Positions 21,576-33,864 of a DNA stretch of 64,000 nucleotides are shown here, piece by piece. The position numbers were made by a program, and so were the translations under genes. The notes beneath the pieces are model-generated. The model worked only from the letters and a program-made list of their open reading frames with translations, did not search any database and was not told where the DNA came from. This stretch comes from Aphrophora alni (Eukaryota; Arthropoda; Insecta; Hemiptera; Aphrophoridae). Position 1 is the first letter of the stretch; the number at the start of each line of letters is the position of its first letter. Where the stretch lies: assembly GCA_963513935.1 (NCBI GenBank), contig OY740765.1:123571362-123635361 (forward strand), written 5' to 3'.

Positions 21576-23357
21576 ACTCAATAAAAATTTGAACTTTCCT
21601 CTTTATGAACAAAAATATTCAAATCATTCAGACTATTAGTCGCTGAGCTATAAACGTTTTAAAAGAGGCTTAAAAGTGACAAAACGGGTTTTGATAAAAA
21701 TTACCATTTTTCAACATGAAACTATTATTTTATCTAAACAAATAGCGATACCAAAAAGATTTTTTTAGGGAATGATCTACTTTAAATTCTGCGTCTATTG
21801 GAGTATATATCTTTAAAATAAAAATCACTACTTTTATATTAAAGCTTGCTATTTATTTGTTCATGTTACCTACATACAGCAAGTTCTGTCAAAGAAGTGC
21901 TGCATTCTACAAGCCTTATGGCTGAACTACAACACTTAAACTAACCTACAAATGTTTTTAGAAAAATAAAAATAACTCCAAATTTAATGAATATTTTCAA
22001 TTTCTGAAATGACCGTTCAATTCAGAATTAAATTCTGCATCTTTTGATGTGCATCCTTAATCGTAATTCGATGTTCACCCTGAAGCAACATCTCACATAA
22101 AATGTTGACAATTATATAAAACTTACACTAACACAAAAATTAATTAACATGTATTTCACTAGGTGTATACCCTGGCACGTCCGGCGAAGTACTGTCGGTA
22201 TAAGAGATGAGTCCTACTGATGTTTATCTCTGTTAAACTTTTTTTTTATAAAAGCTGTCATATTTATTTTGAAACAAATTGAGATTTCAAACCTTTAAAG
22301 AAGAATACCAGTGAAAAACAGTAGAAAGAAAACTGCGAGAGATTGGTTATTTGTGAGATTTGAAGGTTCTAAGGATTTTGAAATTCAAATATTATTTCAA
22401 AACATTTTTAGGGGATTTTAGGTTTATTTATATTTTGTTTAAATAATATTGCTAAAATCTTTGCAGAAATTAGAAAAATATCTACAGAGAGACGAGGAGG
22501 TGTTAGAAATGTTAAATTAGCAAATGCTACTGCCTAAACAGAAATAAATTAATCTGATTTATTAGGATTTTTTTGACATTAATATGACTGTAAATTAAAA
22601 GACTTCAATTAGAACTGTAAGTAAAAATTAAAACTGCAATATATATTGGAAATGGCAATTAAACTAACTGTTTGAAATATATAGTTAAATATTTTAAATG
22701 ATTCCATTTAGGTAATCAGTACTGACTTTATCTAAGGAATATTTGAGAGATACAAATTACAAACTTTAGATACAAAAATAGATACAAATTTTAAGACAAA
22801 AAAATTACGTAAAACATGTTTAGAATTAGTTTAGACAAAACAGATACTATAGTTAACTCAGTTGATAACATTATTATAAATTTTTACTTTAACAAAGGAT
22901 AGAGCAATAGATTTGTAATTGGTTTATGTGAAAATGATGCTTGCCTCAGGGCATCGTGAACCATTTATACACACAGAGAAATAATGTGCTAATAATAAAT
23001 TAGTAACACATGTAATAAAATGTTTACGACCTATTTAATCAAGACAATACAAGTATTTTTAATTCGTCAACCTAAAATATTTTTAAAAAAATATATTTTA
23101 TCGAAATTAAACTTTACGTGTTTTAGTGAAACTTGAAACCTAAACAATACTTAGATTCATTTATAAATCAGCAATAAATTTGTGGTTTTAAATGGAAATA
23201 TATCGGTTATCGAATCTTTTGTTAGATACTTGAACTAATTATGGTACTGTAAATGCGATTTAAACAAAACCATTAGGTTTACAATGGAATATCAGACATT
23301 TAAAAGATTTCTATTCAAACGCAAAACAAAGTATAAATTTAATTTACAAAAAAATAC

Positions 23358-23358
<1 letters not shown>
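21576..23358. other. no gene seen
   Basis: AT-rich, with no supported gene or repeat. Confidence 0.45.

Positions 23359-23409
<51 letters not shown>
23359..23409. repeat. (TA)n microsatellite
   Basis: Uninterrupted TA dinucleotides, about 25 units. Confidence 0.95.
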
Positions 23410-23413
<4 letters not shown>

Positions 23414-23659
23414 AATAGCTGCTAAGTGATGGGGAATAACAAATATTTTACTGAACATTTTTGTCCCTTTTGGTGTGTATAATCCAAAAATGTGTAGGTT
23501 TTTTGTCACACCACTGTACTGTATTAACATACGATAATTATGTAAACATTTATAAACTGTAGGATTTCACATGTTTTATTATTTTACAATAAATTTTCTA
23601 GTATTCCAAAATGTGACAAAAATGACCTGAAAAAGGTTTCAAATAATTTATTCAAAAAT

Positions 23660-23735
23660 ATTTTTTTCTATAAGGCGATGATGACCGAAAGGTTTTCACC
23701 TTTAAACAACCAGAACTAATAACAAATAATTACTG
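23660..23735 (+). repeat. SINE-like repeat, 3' tail fragment
   Basis: AAGGCGATGATGACCGAAAG then GTTTTCACCTTTAAACAACC matches the tail of the SINE-like family (compare 5450, 25158, 42505 and 56570). Confidence 0.5.
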
Positions 23736-23757
23736 TTATTATACACAGGAAAAAGTA

Positions 23758-24012
23758 TCAATTTCTGTAAATGGGTCTGTTGTCGTAAGACGTCCTCGCT
23801 GAATTGTTACGACATACGTTATAGAGTGACTTAAACATACAATATTGAGGATGTAGTTTCTTGTCCTCGTCACAGAGTGTCAAAAGCATTAATGGTTTGT
23901 ATTCGTATTTTGTTAGCCAAGCCATACAATCTCTAGCTTCGTTTACTAGTATTTGTTTACAGGTAATGAAATTTACTAATATAGAATAATAATATTTTCT
24001 AAAATACGCCAA
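23758..24012 (-). CDS. weak candidate terminal exon, Cys-containing, unknown
   Basis: An 84-codon minus-strand frame with coding-like composition, reading LVNEARDCMAWLTKYEYKPL, LTLCDEDKKLHPQYCMFK and SLYNVCRNN, ending with a stop. Four cysteines with spacing loosely like a Kazal-type motif (YKPL...CDEDKK...YC.F...C) are visible, but no signal peptide or second exon was found. It could be a real exon of a secreted protein, a pseudogene or chance. Confidence 0.25.
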   Translation of the reverse strand: MAYFRKYYYSILVNFITCKQILVNEARDCMAWLTKYEYKPLMLLTLCDEDKKLHPQYCMFKSLYNVCRNNSARTSYDNRPIYRN

Positions 24013-24159
24013 CTGTACATACTGTTCTCATTAATTACTATATGACCTGTAAGTCATCACTACTACTTATAAGTGCATATTAGTATTCATTAATATATTT
24101 TGTTTCAAGCCAATAGTCTACACACATCGTGTTTAAGAATCCACCAAGTATTCCTGATA

Positions 24160-24910
24160 TACAAGGTGCACTTTTTATGTTATTTGGGAGGGGGGGGGGG
24201 TGTTAACATTTGAATACTGTCGGCTATATTTCCAATATGGCTGCAAACTTCAAATATTTATATAGAAATACCCATTTTTTATTGTTAGTACCAAATGAAG
24301 TAACGAAGATGGAGAAACTGCAAAATGCGTCGACAAAAAAATAACAAATAAACAAAAAGGAAATGCTAGGATTGGGAGAAGATTTTACTGAAATTAATTA
24401 TGTCCATTCTTGCAGATATAGGCTAGGCTGTTATAATAATTTGGACTGTAGTATGTCCTATTGCAATTCAAAAAAATTAAATTAAAAATAACAAAATAGC
24501 AGCTATTTAAAACAGTTCATATATCGTGTATAATTAATTGACGATTAGATTATGAATTTTGTATAGAGGACTATAGTATGCTCAAATTGATTGAAATTCA
24601 GAAAAATCTAAATTAAAATGTAAAAATGGCGGCCATTTTAAACAGTTTTTTGTTCATATCTCGAGTGTTATAAAACACTAAAAACTTGTATATATTAATT
24701 CTGCGTCATGATACAAATCTCATCTCCCGATGATGACAAATGTTATTGTCTTTTTTTTTTCTAAATACACTGGAAATCCGGTACTCCCAACAATACCAAA
24801 AGTGAAAAATGTAATTTCGAACAACGGAATAATTAATAAAGCATAGTGAATATCATTGAAAGGAGGTGCATTTTTTGTTGTGCAAGTTGTTTAATTTTTA
24901 GGCTGTATTT
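24160..24910. other. diverged repeat region, no gene
   Basis: A run of G at about 24188-24200. The block around GTAGTATGTCCTATTGCAAT (24450) is repeated in diverged form around ATAGTATGCTCAAATTGATT (24575), each followed by AAATTAAAA and an (A)TGGCGGCCATTTT-type motif, a local duplication of about 125 bp. Confidence 0.45.
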
Positions 24911-24919
24911 CCTTTCTTA

Positions 24920-25113
24920 AATAACCTTATGAGTTCACTGTAGAGAGTATGGGCTAGGCAATTCCGAGGATACCTAGCTGGATCTACACCTTTTTATTCA
25001 TGTAATTTTAAGTTACATCCTTCTATTTCATCTTTCCTATCAGGTCTCTCTTGACTATTGACTAAATATTGTATTATTCGACAATGACGCTATTGGGGTA
25101 TTCAAAGGCTAGG

Positions 25114-25144
<31 letters not shown>

Positions 25145-25200
25145 TATATTTTTTTTTTATGGCGATGATAACAAAAAGAATTTTTGTTTTCAAATGAAAA
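24920..25200 (+). repeat. SINE-like repeat, near full length, with poly-T insert
   Basis: GAGTTCACTGTAGAGAGTAT, then GGCAATTCCGAGGATACCTA, GCTGGATCTACACCTTTT, CCTATCAGGTCTCTCTTGAC, CTATTGGGGTATTCAAAGGC, then 26 T (25114-25139) and ATGGCGATGATAACAAAAAG. The modules are in the family order. Confidence 0.6.
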
Positions 25201-25419
25201 GAAAAAAATCCTTCTTGATATACAGATTGGACTTTAAATGTTGTGTCACATTGTTTGATGGGATTGGGTAAGATCAATGATGATTAGGAAGGTAATATAA
25301 GATGTACAACTATCACATTTATAGAAAAATACCAAGTGGGAATATATTGACAGTAATTTATTATCACACTTATAGATAATACATTAAGATGACCACAAAA
25401 TAGTTACAAAATTAATTTT

Positions 25420-25935
25420 TCATTGTCTATAGTGTTTGCCTTCTCCTTTACCAACCTTGGTATGCACGTCAATCTTGTAACAGTCACTTTCCAACGCAGC
25501 CAAATCATTTCTAGCTTCCTGAAACTCCTCATCCTCCATACCCTCGCTCCAATATACGAACGCTCCATGGAAACATGACAAAGTAATGTGTTACACGGTT
25601 ACCGCTCTTGTTGTGCTCTTTCGACCGATATTATCGGTGCGTACGATTCTAACTGGAAGAGCAATCGGGACCAAATTTGTTTATAACGCATTCGAATCTG
25701 AGAGTTGTTGTAATGGAGGAGACTATTTGAGTAATGATATGGTTCAGATTGGTGTAAGATGGACGACCTATGTTCAAATTCCTCCGAAAGATATCGTAAA
25801 CACAGTCAGAATGTTCCAGAATTTTGTGTGTCGTCAAAACTGCGTTGTAAGGTTCGACAACAGCTGTGGATACCTGCAACAAAGTTGTAATGGAAATAAA
25901 TATTTTAAAAAAATTCTTAAAAAGATATACTAAGG
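25420..25935 (-). pseudogene. alpha-tubulin pseudogene, internally deleted
   Basis: Two pieces of alpha-tubulin on the minus strand. Piece 1 (25873 to about 25655) reads [40 protein letters not shown] and [20 protein letters not shown], matching roughly residues 172-246 but lacking the AFMVDNEA block. Piece 2 (about 25585 to 25420) reads AFVYWSEGMEDEEFQEARND then LAALESDCYKIDVHT and ends in TGA, matching the C-terminal helix and tail. About 150 residues between them, including most of the intermediate domain, are missing. TTTGTTGCAG directly before GTATCCACAG looks like a retained acceptor, so the source may have been a genomic duplicate rather than a processed mRNA. The plus-strand frame at 25586-25933 is the antisense. 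Confidence 0.85.
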
Positions 25936-26029
25936 GCTCAAAAAATGTATTGCAAGTTTTCTTTATATTAATTTTAATTAAATTCAATTTTTTAAACCAT
26001 GTATTAAACATTTCCCCCTAATTATATAA

Positions 26030-26560
26030 AGGGTGTTTGGAAAATGTCGTGTCAAACTTTTAAGTGGTCGTCAAAATAAAGAAACTTTCTATAAACATAT
26101 GTCCGGAAAAGCATCGTTTACCAAGTCGGCCATTTTGTGTTTTTTGAAAATAATTATAATTTTTGCAATTATTAAGATTTCTAGTCAAAATTTGCTATGC
26201 ACATATTTCACGCTACATTTTTAATAAGAATCAAAACTATAACTTATAAATTGTCGAAATAGTGACTGTTTGAAATTTTGATGTTGAATATCTCTGACTT
26301 TACTAAAAATGTAAACGGCCGCCATTATGAATATTTATGTGATGACATTTTGATTCTTGGTATACTGATAAACCGATATGCATAAAACAAATGTGTATAC
26401 CGAATTTTGTTTGGAAATCATAATAATTTCAAAAGCTATAAAAAGGTTTTCAAAAAAACACAAAATGGCCGACATAATAGAAAATAAATTGTTTCGAGAC
26501 ATATGTTTTACAAGGGTATTTTCTGTATTCTGAAAATATAATAGACTTTCAGTGTTCCCT
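26030..26560. mobile_element. foldback MITE, CGTGCCAAACTTT family, member B
   Basis: The left half starts AAAATGTCGTGTCAAACTTT and contains CATATGTCCGGAAAAGCATC and CGGCCATTTTGTGTTTTTTG. The right half carries the same modules inverted (AACACAAAATGGCCGACATA, then CGAGACATATGTTTTACAAG), so the element folds back on itself around 26300-26330. No transposase. Confidence 0.6.
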
Positions 26561-27670
26561 AATTTTCCCATCCATTCCTACTGGAAACCACTATTGCAAA
26601 AATCGAAACTAAACAAGGATGATTCACCGAAAGGACTCGGCTTCTATAAATATATCTGGCCTGAATCACTTGTTTTCAGTTAGAGTCTCCCCAAACCACC
26701 GCTAACCCTCTTATTTTTTTTTTTTTTTTAAATAAATAAAAATTCAGGGAACGAATCCCTTTCAGTAACTGTATTTAATTTAATCATTTTTCATAACTAA
26801 CTCAAGACAATCAAATAATAAATCAAAATATATTATAATCGTTGATCCTAGGACGTAAGTTTGTTGCCTTATACTAATTACTGATTACCTTGTACTGGTG
26901 TATTACATGTAAACACACTTAACAATAATGTGCAAAATTTAGAACGTAATTTAAAAAGAAATATGTTATCAATTAATCACATTTTATTAACACAATTATT
27001 GATTTCTGAACAATACTTAAAAATAATATTTTCTCTTTTTTATAACTTCTATAATAAAAATTATTTGTTAAACATGTACAAATTAAAATAATTTAAACAC
27101 CTTATCCTTTACATTACTATATTTTTTTAATTGAGCAGGCTGAATTTTAATTTTAATTTTTCCACATATTGTAAAACCTTATGTTTGTTATGTTATGTTT
27201 ACCTTATAGCTAAACATGACAGTTAAATACTATTCCGAGGATAGATTTGGTACGAAAACACTCCTTGGCAATTTGATTTTGAAAATTACGGTACGTAACA
27301 CATGGAGATAGACAATCTTTGATTTTTAAGAGTAGACTTCCTATGAAGGCGTGTGTGTGTTCCCTAGAGAAAGGTATTTGTCCTCGGGATGATAGCCTCA
27401 GTTGGGAATTCTTCAGAATAGTAGTCAATTGTGGCGGTGAAATTTGCGTTGTTTTATGTTGGTTTCGCTAATCAGCATTTATTCTTTTCTTTCCAAAACA
27501 AAAAAACATGTCTTTGCCTTTCTTCCTCCTTTTATTACAGGAACTATCGAATTCTTAAGACCAACTTTTTCCCTTTTACTGTATCCTTTATTTTTAATTG
27601 TTTTAGGTTGTTTTAATGATTAAAAAGTAGTTTTTTGCAACTATACTTTTGTTTAAATTATTTCAACATA
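26561..27670. other. no gene seen
   Basis: AT-rich. A short poly-T at about 26715-26728. The minus-strand frame at 27210-27428 and plus-strand frame at 27431-27616 show no domain. Confidence 0.4.
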
Positions 27671-27886
27671 CTTATTTCAAACAGTCACTATTTCGACAAT
27701 TTATAAGTTATAGTTTGATTCTTATTAAAAATGTAGCATGAAATATGTGCATAGCAAATTTTGACTAGAAATTTTAATAATTGCAAAAATTATAATTATT
27801 TTCAAAAAACACAAAAGGCCGACTTGGTAAACAATACGTTTCCGGACATATGTTTATAGAAAGTTTCTTTATTTTGACGACCACTT
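27671..27886 (-). mobile_element. foldback MITE half-copy, inverted partner of 26062-26278
   Basis: Reverse complement of the left half of member B, nearly identical over about 215 bp: AAGTGGTCGTCAAAATAAAG, CTTTCTATAAACATATGTCC, CCAAGTCGGCC, ATAGTGACTGTTTGAAA. The high similarity in opposite orientation means either a recent second insertion or an inverted duplication. Confidence 0.75.
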
Positions 27887-28799
27887 CCTTTATTATTATT
27901 TTTAACAATTTATATTTATTCTATTTCTTCCTTCTTTTGGTAACTAGGACACGCCTCCCAGTAAGTACGTCTTGCTGCCAAGATTTAATTTAAGTTTCCA
28001 AAATAATCCATCTCGTATCTCTTAGTCCTTCGTTTGACATAAAAACTCCTGTAAAATCCAATCCAGAATATTTATGCATGTTTTGATACCAGGAAAATGT
28101 TCCTCTTGGCAAGGTCTTTATGTACTAATTTAATAGAATTTATAGCTGTCTTCCTTTTTGCTAAAATCAAGTTTAAATTTTTCACAAAAGAATCCAAAAT
28201 TAACTTGCACACCTAATTGTTTCAAACTTCGTCAGATTGTAGCTCTATGCGATAAACCTCACTGGCCCACGTGCAAAGGTTCTCCTAACTTTGACACCTG
28301 ATATTTACACACATTAAAAAAGCCATTTCCCGCACTCGCGAAATAAAAAACTTCATACCAATATCTTTGTTTGGAACTAATTCTTACTATATATGTTGAA
28401 ATTAACCTAAATCCTAAATATCATAATTTTAATAAATTTAGTTTTCCTTTAAAATTGTGAAAACTGACACTTTTTATTTAACTCATGGAATTTAATTTCA
28501 ATTATATTCAGTTATCCAATAGACACGACTACCATTACACAACCATTACCATTACACAACCTCTTAACGATTTTATTCATATTTTTATTTTCATGAATTA
28601 CTGCAACTTGGTGCACTAATTTTTCTATTAGGGAAGACAGGACGAGACATTGCTCACACCACTCCTCCGATATGGCTTGCGCATTGCTGTATTAACTCAT
28701 GGTCAATTTATGTAATTTTGAAAAGATTCATTATTTGGGAAGTAGGAAGTACAACGATATGATATCGTTGTAGTTTATACGAACTATTTTCTTTATTTT
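27887..28799. other. no gene seen
   Basis: AT-rich, with no supported feature. Confidence 0.4.
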
Positions 28800-28856
28800 G
28801 TCCGATATAACCACCACTTAAAGTTTGGCACGACATTTTCCGAACATTCTGTTTCC
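28800..28856 (-). mobile_element. solo terminal repeat of the CGTGCCAAACTTT family
   Basis: AAAGTTTGGCACGACATTTT then CCGAACATTCTGT is the right-hand terminal sequence of the foldback MITE family (compare 19025-19054). It may be the displaced end of the half-copy at 27671-27886. Confidence 0.5.
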
Positions 28857-29922
28857 CTTATAAATAAATAAATAAGTCTGCAAATCGATTGGTTTTTAAG
28901 TAAACAACACTTACAAAAATAACCACACATTTATAAAATATGTTCTAGTCGATTTCGATATGTACAAGGGACTTTAAAAAAAATTACAATTAAAAATGGT
29001 AAAAATAAAATAAAATATAACATACTATCATGAAACACTATGTATATATTTCATGATTTGAAAAAATGAATTGAATTTAATATTTGGGTGTTAAACTGAC
29101 TATTAGAGCTGGTGTTTAATTAATGTAGCTTTCATTTTCTTCTTGGACGCTCAGAAACCTGACTTGTATAGTGTGGGTAATATCTAAGAATTTCGACTGC
29201 AATTATTGCTACATTAAATTTAGAGTTGCGTTTTTCAATGATTGTCGGGTTGCTGAGGTATATACAGTTTTTTAAGGGGAAGGGGGTTTACCAGAAGTAT
29301 ATGTTGTTTGGTTTCTTGTCGCTTACATTTTATTAAAAATTTTACAGCAGATTTTCAAATATTCGAATTTTACATTTTGGCCTTATACAAACTTCCCATA
29401 CAAGTAGCGTTATCAAAAAAATCCTTCTAAATTTGGCCAAAATACCTTTTCAAAACCAAATTTATCTTTTACTTTTTAATTTAACTAAGCTTACCTGAGG
29501 TGTCGGGTAAATAAAATTAACTTTTGAGAATAATATTATCAAGATAAAAGTAAAATATTACATTACACATTTAACGAACATTTTATATCTTAAACATAAT
29601 TCAAAGTATAATTTACTTTATAGAGTACATCCGTTGCAGGGGAAAGGAAGTTTCTATTCCGTTCTCATTTAATCAGTGGATTTACTGCAAATTGGCAGAC
29701 TGCTGGCGTCTCCCTCACTACGCTTAGAATTAAAATGCAAAGTTTTATTCTTCAGACTCATCTATCATGAGTTAAGTAAGGACGTGTCTTTCACCTGTTT
29801 TGTTTGTTTTATTAGTTAATGTAGTTTTGCAAGAACACAATAATTATATTAAAACATGACACACTTTAATACAAATCCATTAAAAACCACAATAACAAGT
29901 AATAAACTCATTTATATTATAG
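28857..29922. other. no gene seen
   Basis: AT-rich, with no supported feature. Confidence 0.4.
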
Positions 29923-30036
29923 TTATAAACTTCTCAGAAAATTTAATTATAGCTATAAATTGTTTCATTGAGATGTAATTTATAAGCTATTCATAAAATT
30001 TAATTATAGCTATAAAAGTTTTCATTGAGATGTAAT
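29923..30036. repeat. 57-bp tandem duplication
   Basis: AAAATTTAATTATAGCTATA and TTTCATTGAGATGTAATT occur twice in the same order with a period of about 57 bp. Confidence 0.75.
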
Positions 30037-30880
30037 TAATGTTAAGTACAGTTTGCTTAAAGTAATTACACAAAAATCTCGGCTTCATGAGACAGATGTT
30101 TTGCTGTCTGGAAGTTTAATGATAAGACATGCTGCAGTCTGACAATTAAATTTGTTTTAAACAAAACTGAAATAATATTATCGGATTTTAAATATAAAAT
30201 GAATCAAAGATGTTTCAATGTTTCAATTCAAGGTTTAGTATGTATCATTCTGGATTTGTTCACCATAATGCGAATAAAGTGTTCTGGTAATGTAATACCT
30301 AACTTTAAAGTAGTATAGTTAGTATACACCCCCGTAAACTCCAATCTTATACTACAATTTAGGGCTCATTTAGGTGTAGTAAATTGATTTAAAATTTGCA
30401 ATAAACATACTGATTTTAACACACAAAAATGTCTCCCTCCTACATTCTGAACTATCATTTTTGTTCAGATTTGCAAAATCTATGTCAATTTTAAGGATGA
30501 TGTATCGCATGTCCTTTTAATAAAATTCAGTAAGTGGACATATTTTGGCCATACCAGTAGAATTTATATATATATATATATTTTTTTTAGAAAAAAAATA
30601 TTTGAAAAATGCCTGACGAAAATAAAAAAATGAGAATAAAGATATCCATGTTTCAAAATAGCATTTTATGAGTTAATTAAAAATGACTATTTGGCTGATC
30701 TAAAATGTATAATTGTTTAAAATCAGCTCTGCCGAATTATTTCAAATTTGATTGAAAACTGATGAATAATAAGTCAAACTCGTGTTTAAAATCCTAAGTA
30801 AAAAAAAAATACTAAAAATGAATAAGGGAGGGGGGAGTGGAACTTGTCCGCTAAATTATGACATCAATTTTAAAATTTGT
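30037..30880. other. no gene seen; repeat-end motif near 30540
   Basis: GTGGACATATTTTGGCCATA at about 30535 matches the ends of the repeat at 33865-35728. Next to it are a short TA run and poly-T. Nothing else is supported. Confidence 0.4.
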
Positions 30881-31120
30881 CTTTATCTAGGTAGTTATGT
30901 TTACTTTGAACTCAATATTTTTCTTCCTGCTCTTTTTTTCCATCTCCGCCACAACTTCTCGTGGGTTTTGACTTCCTCCACAATTTTCGTCCCTTACATT
31001 GGCACAATTTTCCTCTAGCTCACTGTCAGCGTATGTAGAACCTCTTCAACACTGCCGTGAACATCGTCGCATATTATTTCCTGATGAAATCCACTTCCAT
31101 ATCGAGATTTCTTCTTCAGA
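30881..31120 (-). pseudogene. weak transposon-like acidic coding remnant
   Basis: The minus strand reads DSELEENCANVRDENCGGSQ, NPREVVAEMEKKSRK and, in another frame upstream, GSGFHQEIICDDVHGSVEEV. The acidic, Ser/Asp-rich composition recalls the N-terminus of piggyBac-like transposases, but no catalytic domain is adjacent and the assignment is tentative. Confidence 0.2.
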
Positions 31121-31432
31121 GATATATGTAACTTACCTTTTGATACATTACAAATGTCACACTATTTTACTTTCCAATCAACGTATTAATTTCATGGTCA
31201 CTCCGAAATCTCCAAATAGCCATACTTTCAATGAGACTCTTTTCACATAGAATTATTAAGTTTATCTCCAGAGTTTGTTACACTTTACGCTTCACCACAG
31301 GCTACAAAAAAAAAGTTAAAAATAAATCTAGCCATGTGTAAAATTTAACAAGAGACGTATAAATAGGTGTACATTGTTAAATAAATTAGATTAGATTTAT
31401 TGTGGGAGATTTCTATTCGAGCACTTTGCACG

Positions 31433-31585
31433 TTAACCGAGCTTATTGTGCTCGCCACTAGACTTAACAGGACTTTGAGACGCAGCAGCTTTTGTCCAAT
31501 AATCAGCATCTTTCCCTGGTTGTAATGCTCCAAAGAGAACTCTTCTGGTCTCCCTCCAGTCTTTCACAATCCAAAAGAATGTATT
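31433..31585 (-). CDS. candidate terminal exon or pseudogene 3' end, unknown
   Basis: The minus-strand frame reads FWIVKDWRETRRVLFGALQ, PGKDADYWTKAAASQSPVKS and SGEHNKLG, followed by TAA at 31433-31435. AATAAA lies 32 nt downstream (31396-31401). Codon use and amino acids look coding-like and unlike the surrounding AT-rich DNA. No family was recognised. The frame closes upstream at a TGA (31586-31588); possible acceptors inside are weak. It may be the last exon of a gene or a decayed retrocopy. Confidence 0.35.
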   Translation of the reverse strand, partial: NTFFWIVKDWRETRRVLFGALQPGKDADYWTKAAASQSPVKSSGEHNKLG

Positions 31586-32430
31586 TCAGTAATAATTGAC
31601 TATTATCATATACTACACTATAAATATATTGTAACTTATTTTTAATTATGTTAAATCAAACTATACTAAGATGTTAACTTTATTTTTAGATAATTACAAT
31701 ACTGATTCCAAATTATATGTATTTTCTATAAAAGTAAGAAAATAGAAAGATTTCTGTGAAAGTTATTATTTATTTAACTTGTTTGATTCTAAAACAAAAA
31801 GCATTTAAAATTTGCCATTAATTGAATTTATTCATTCCGTAAACATTATTTGAAATTTATTAATGTATAGACAAGTTAAAAGCATTTCTACTATTTAGAC
31901 TAAAACAATTTTAATGTCTTTTAATATAATGCAAAGTTCATGATATAACAGAAATGATTTTAAAACAAAGCGTTTATAAAATGCAATCACTTAATTTTAT
32001 AGGTTTGATCATACTTTGAGAATTTTACTGTTCTTAAGACGTTTTGTATAATAACTACCTTTGATTTAGTTATTAGACAGTCTTGTTGTACAATTTTACT
32101 TTTAAAACAAGTTAATAACACTGTATTGCCTACATACGTTGACAGTATATATTTTTACTGCTAATCATTTTATCTTTGCCACCGTTGGTATCTCGTAAAC
32201 TATTTATGTATTGTAAAACTGTAATTGGGGAAGCTTTATTACTTTTTCATGACATTTAAAAATCCGTTTTGCAAACTAAAAAAAAATAAAAATGCCCCGT
32301 TAATCAATAGGGTGGTCAACTGTGAAATTTCTTATGGGGAATGTTCGATATTTTATGGTGTTTACCGAACCTAAATTTGTACGTACATTTCACTTTCTCC
32401 AATAATAATTGATTTTTCATCAATGATATA
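31586..32430. other. no gene seen
   Basis: AT-rich, with no supported feature. Confidence 0.4.
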
Positions 32431-32790
32431 CAGGGTGATTCAAAAATAATGTTGCAAAAATAAAGTAATTTTTTTGTAGAAGAAGAGTCACGAAATCATT
32501 AAAACTGCATTAAACAATTTCTTATATTACCAAGTTTTAATGAACATTACAAAAATATTAATTTGCACTACAAATGATCGATATGAGCGCCGTTAGTTAC
32601 TCTGCAAATATACCCAGGCGATATTCCAACTCCGCCCACACACTCTACAACAGTCCCTGTGTTATAGATTGCAATGCTTCTGTTATGCGCTGTCTTAGGT
32701 CTTGCAGGTTTTGAGGCATAGGAGGGTAGTAAACTGTGTCTTTGATGAACCCCCACAAGAAAAATAACTAGCAAGGTTTATAGGTTTTTA
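32431..32790 (-). pseudogene. Tc1/mariner-superfamily transposase C-terminus with TIR
   Basis: On the minus strand, in two frames: GFIKDTVYYPPMPQNLQDLR and ICRVTNGAHIDHL with a TAG stop at 32568-32570. The pattern W.G..KD.VY.PP.....L..RI... ending in CRVT.GAHI.HL is the C-terminus of a widespread insect transposase of the IS630/Tc1-mariner superfamily. About 137 bp downstream the terminal repeat CAGGGTGATTCAAAAATAAT starts at 32431, preceded by TA. The catalytic domain is absent, so it is a truncated, frameshifted copy. Confidence 0.65.
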
Positions 32791-33864
32791 TCACCTATAA
32801 TTCACCAACCGGAATTTTTGAGTGATGGCGACCAAATCGTCTTGTTGAGTATAAAGCTCAGATCTTCGTACAAAAAAAATAAAATAAATAAACATTGCCT
32901 TTAGTCATTATTTCAATGGGCACTGGGCAACAATTCATTTTTGAATTTTACATGTACATAACAACTGACGAATATAGGATTAAAAATGGGTGCAATTATT
33001 TACACTTTATCCTTAAGTCTACAAGTATAGCTCTATAATATGACAAGCATCAATTATGAAATTACTGTGATTACCTTTCTAAGATTATGAATTTTATAAA
33101 ATGTTTTTGATCAACTTCGGTGAAATACTGATAATCGATTTCAACTGGTTTTCCTCAAACATAATTTATGGACAGGGTTAATATATTTCAAGGACGTAAA
33201 AAGTCTTCCTTACCAACAAACCTCAAATCTAAGATAACCAGTAATTTATGTGGTAAGAACGACCTCTGAATAGGTCAATAGGTGGTTGGAATCCTTGCTG
33301 CCTAGACCCACAGTATATAACTGAAGAATTTAATGGTTATACAATGTAAGGAGTTTTTTAAATTTTTTTTGCATATCGAGACTGGGTAAGCACCATGACT
33401 AAACTTACAATTTCCACACTGATATTATATTGTGTTGACCATTCAGACATCCTGCAATTTATATATTTAACAGAAACTCTTTACAATATTAATAACGTAA
33501 ATAATATTTATAATATTAGTAACGTATATTAATATATACTATCTACAAGTGAGCAAATGAAACCTTATATTTATATTCCATTTCATGTCTTTTGACTCTA
33601 AACTTCTGCCTAGTGGAATTAAATGGAACTAAGAATGATTTTATTTAATAATAATCGTTTTTGATCGACATGTAGGTAATATCGATAATGTTATGCGATG
33701 TATAAAAAAATCGACATTCAGTTTTTTGCTGATAATATACATATTGAGATCCATAAGTCTAAAAAAGGAATTTTGGAATGATGTTTGTTTTTCTTTGGTT
33801 TGTCTGTAGTTTAAAATCTGTTTGTTTTGTGTGCAGTGCTCTATAGTCTAAGCCACACAACCAA
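32791..33864. other. no gene seen
   Basis: AT-rich, with no supported feature. Confidence 0.4.

Noticed and set aside
23339..23530. Frame with IYIYIY repeats
   Set aside because: Translation of the TA microsatellite.
25586..25933. 115-codon plus-strand frame
   Set aside because: Antisense of the alpha-tubulin pseudogene, which explains the open frame and the composition.
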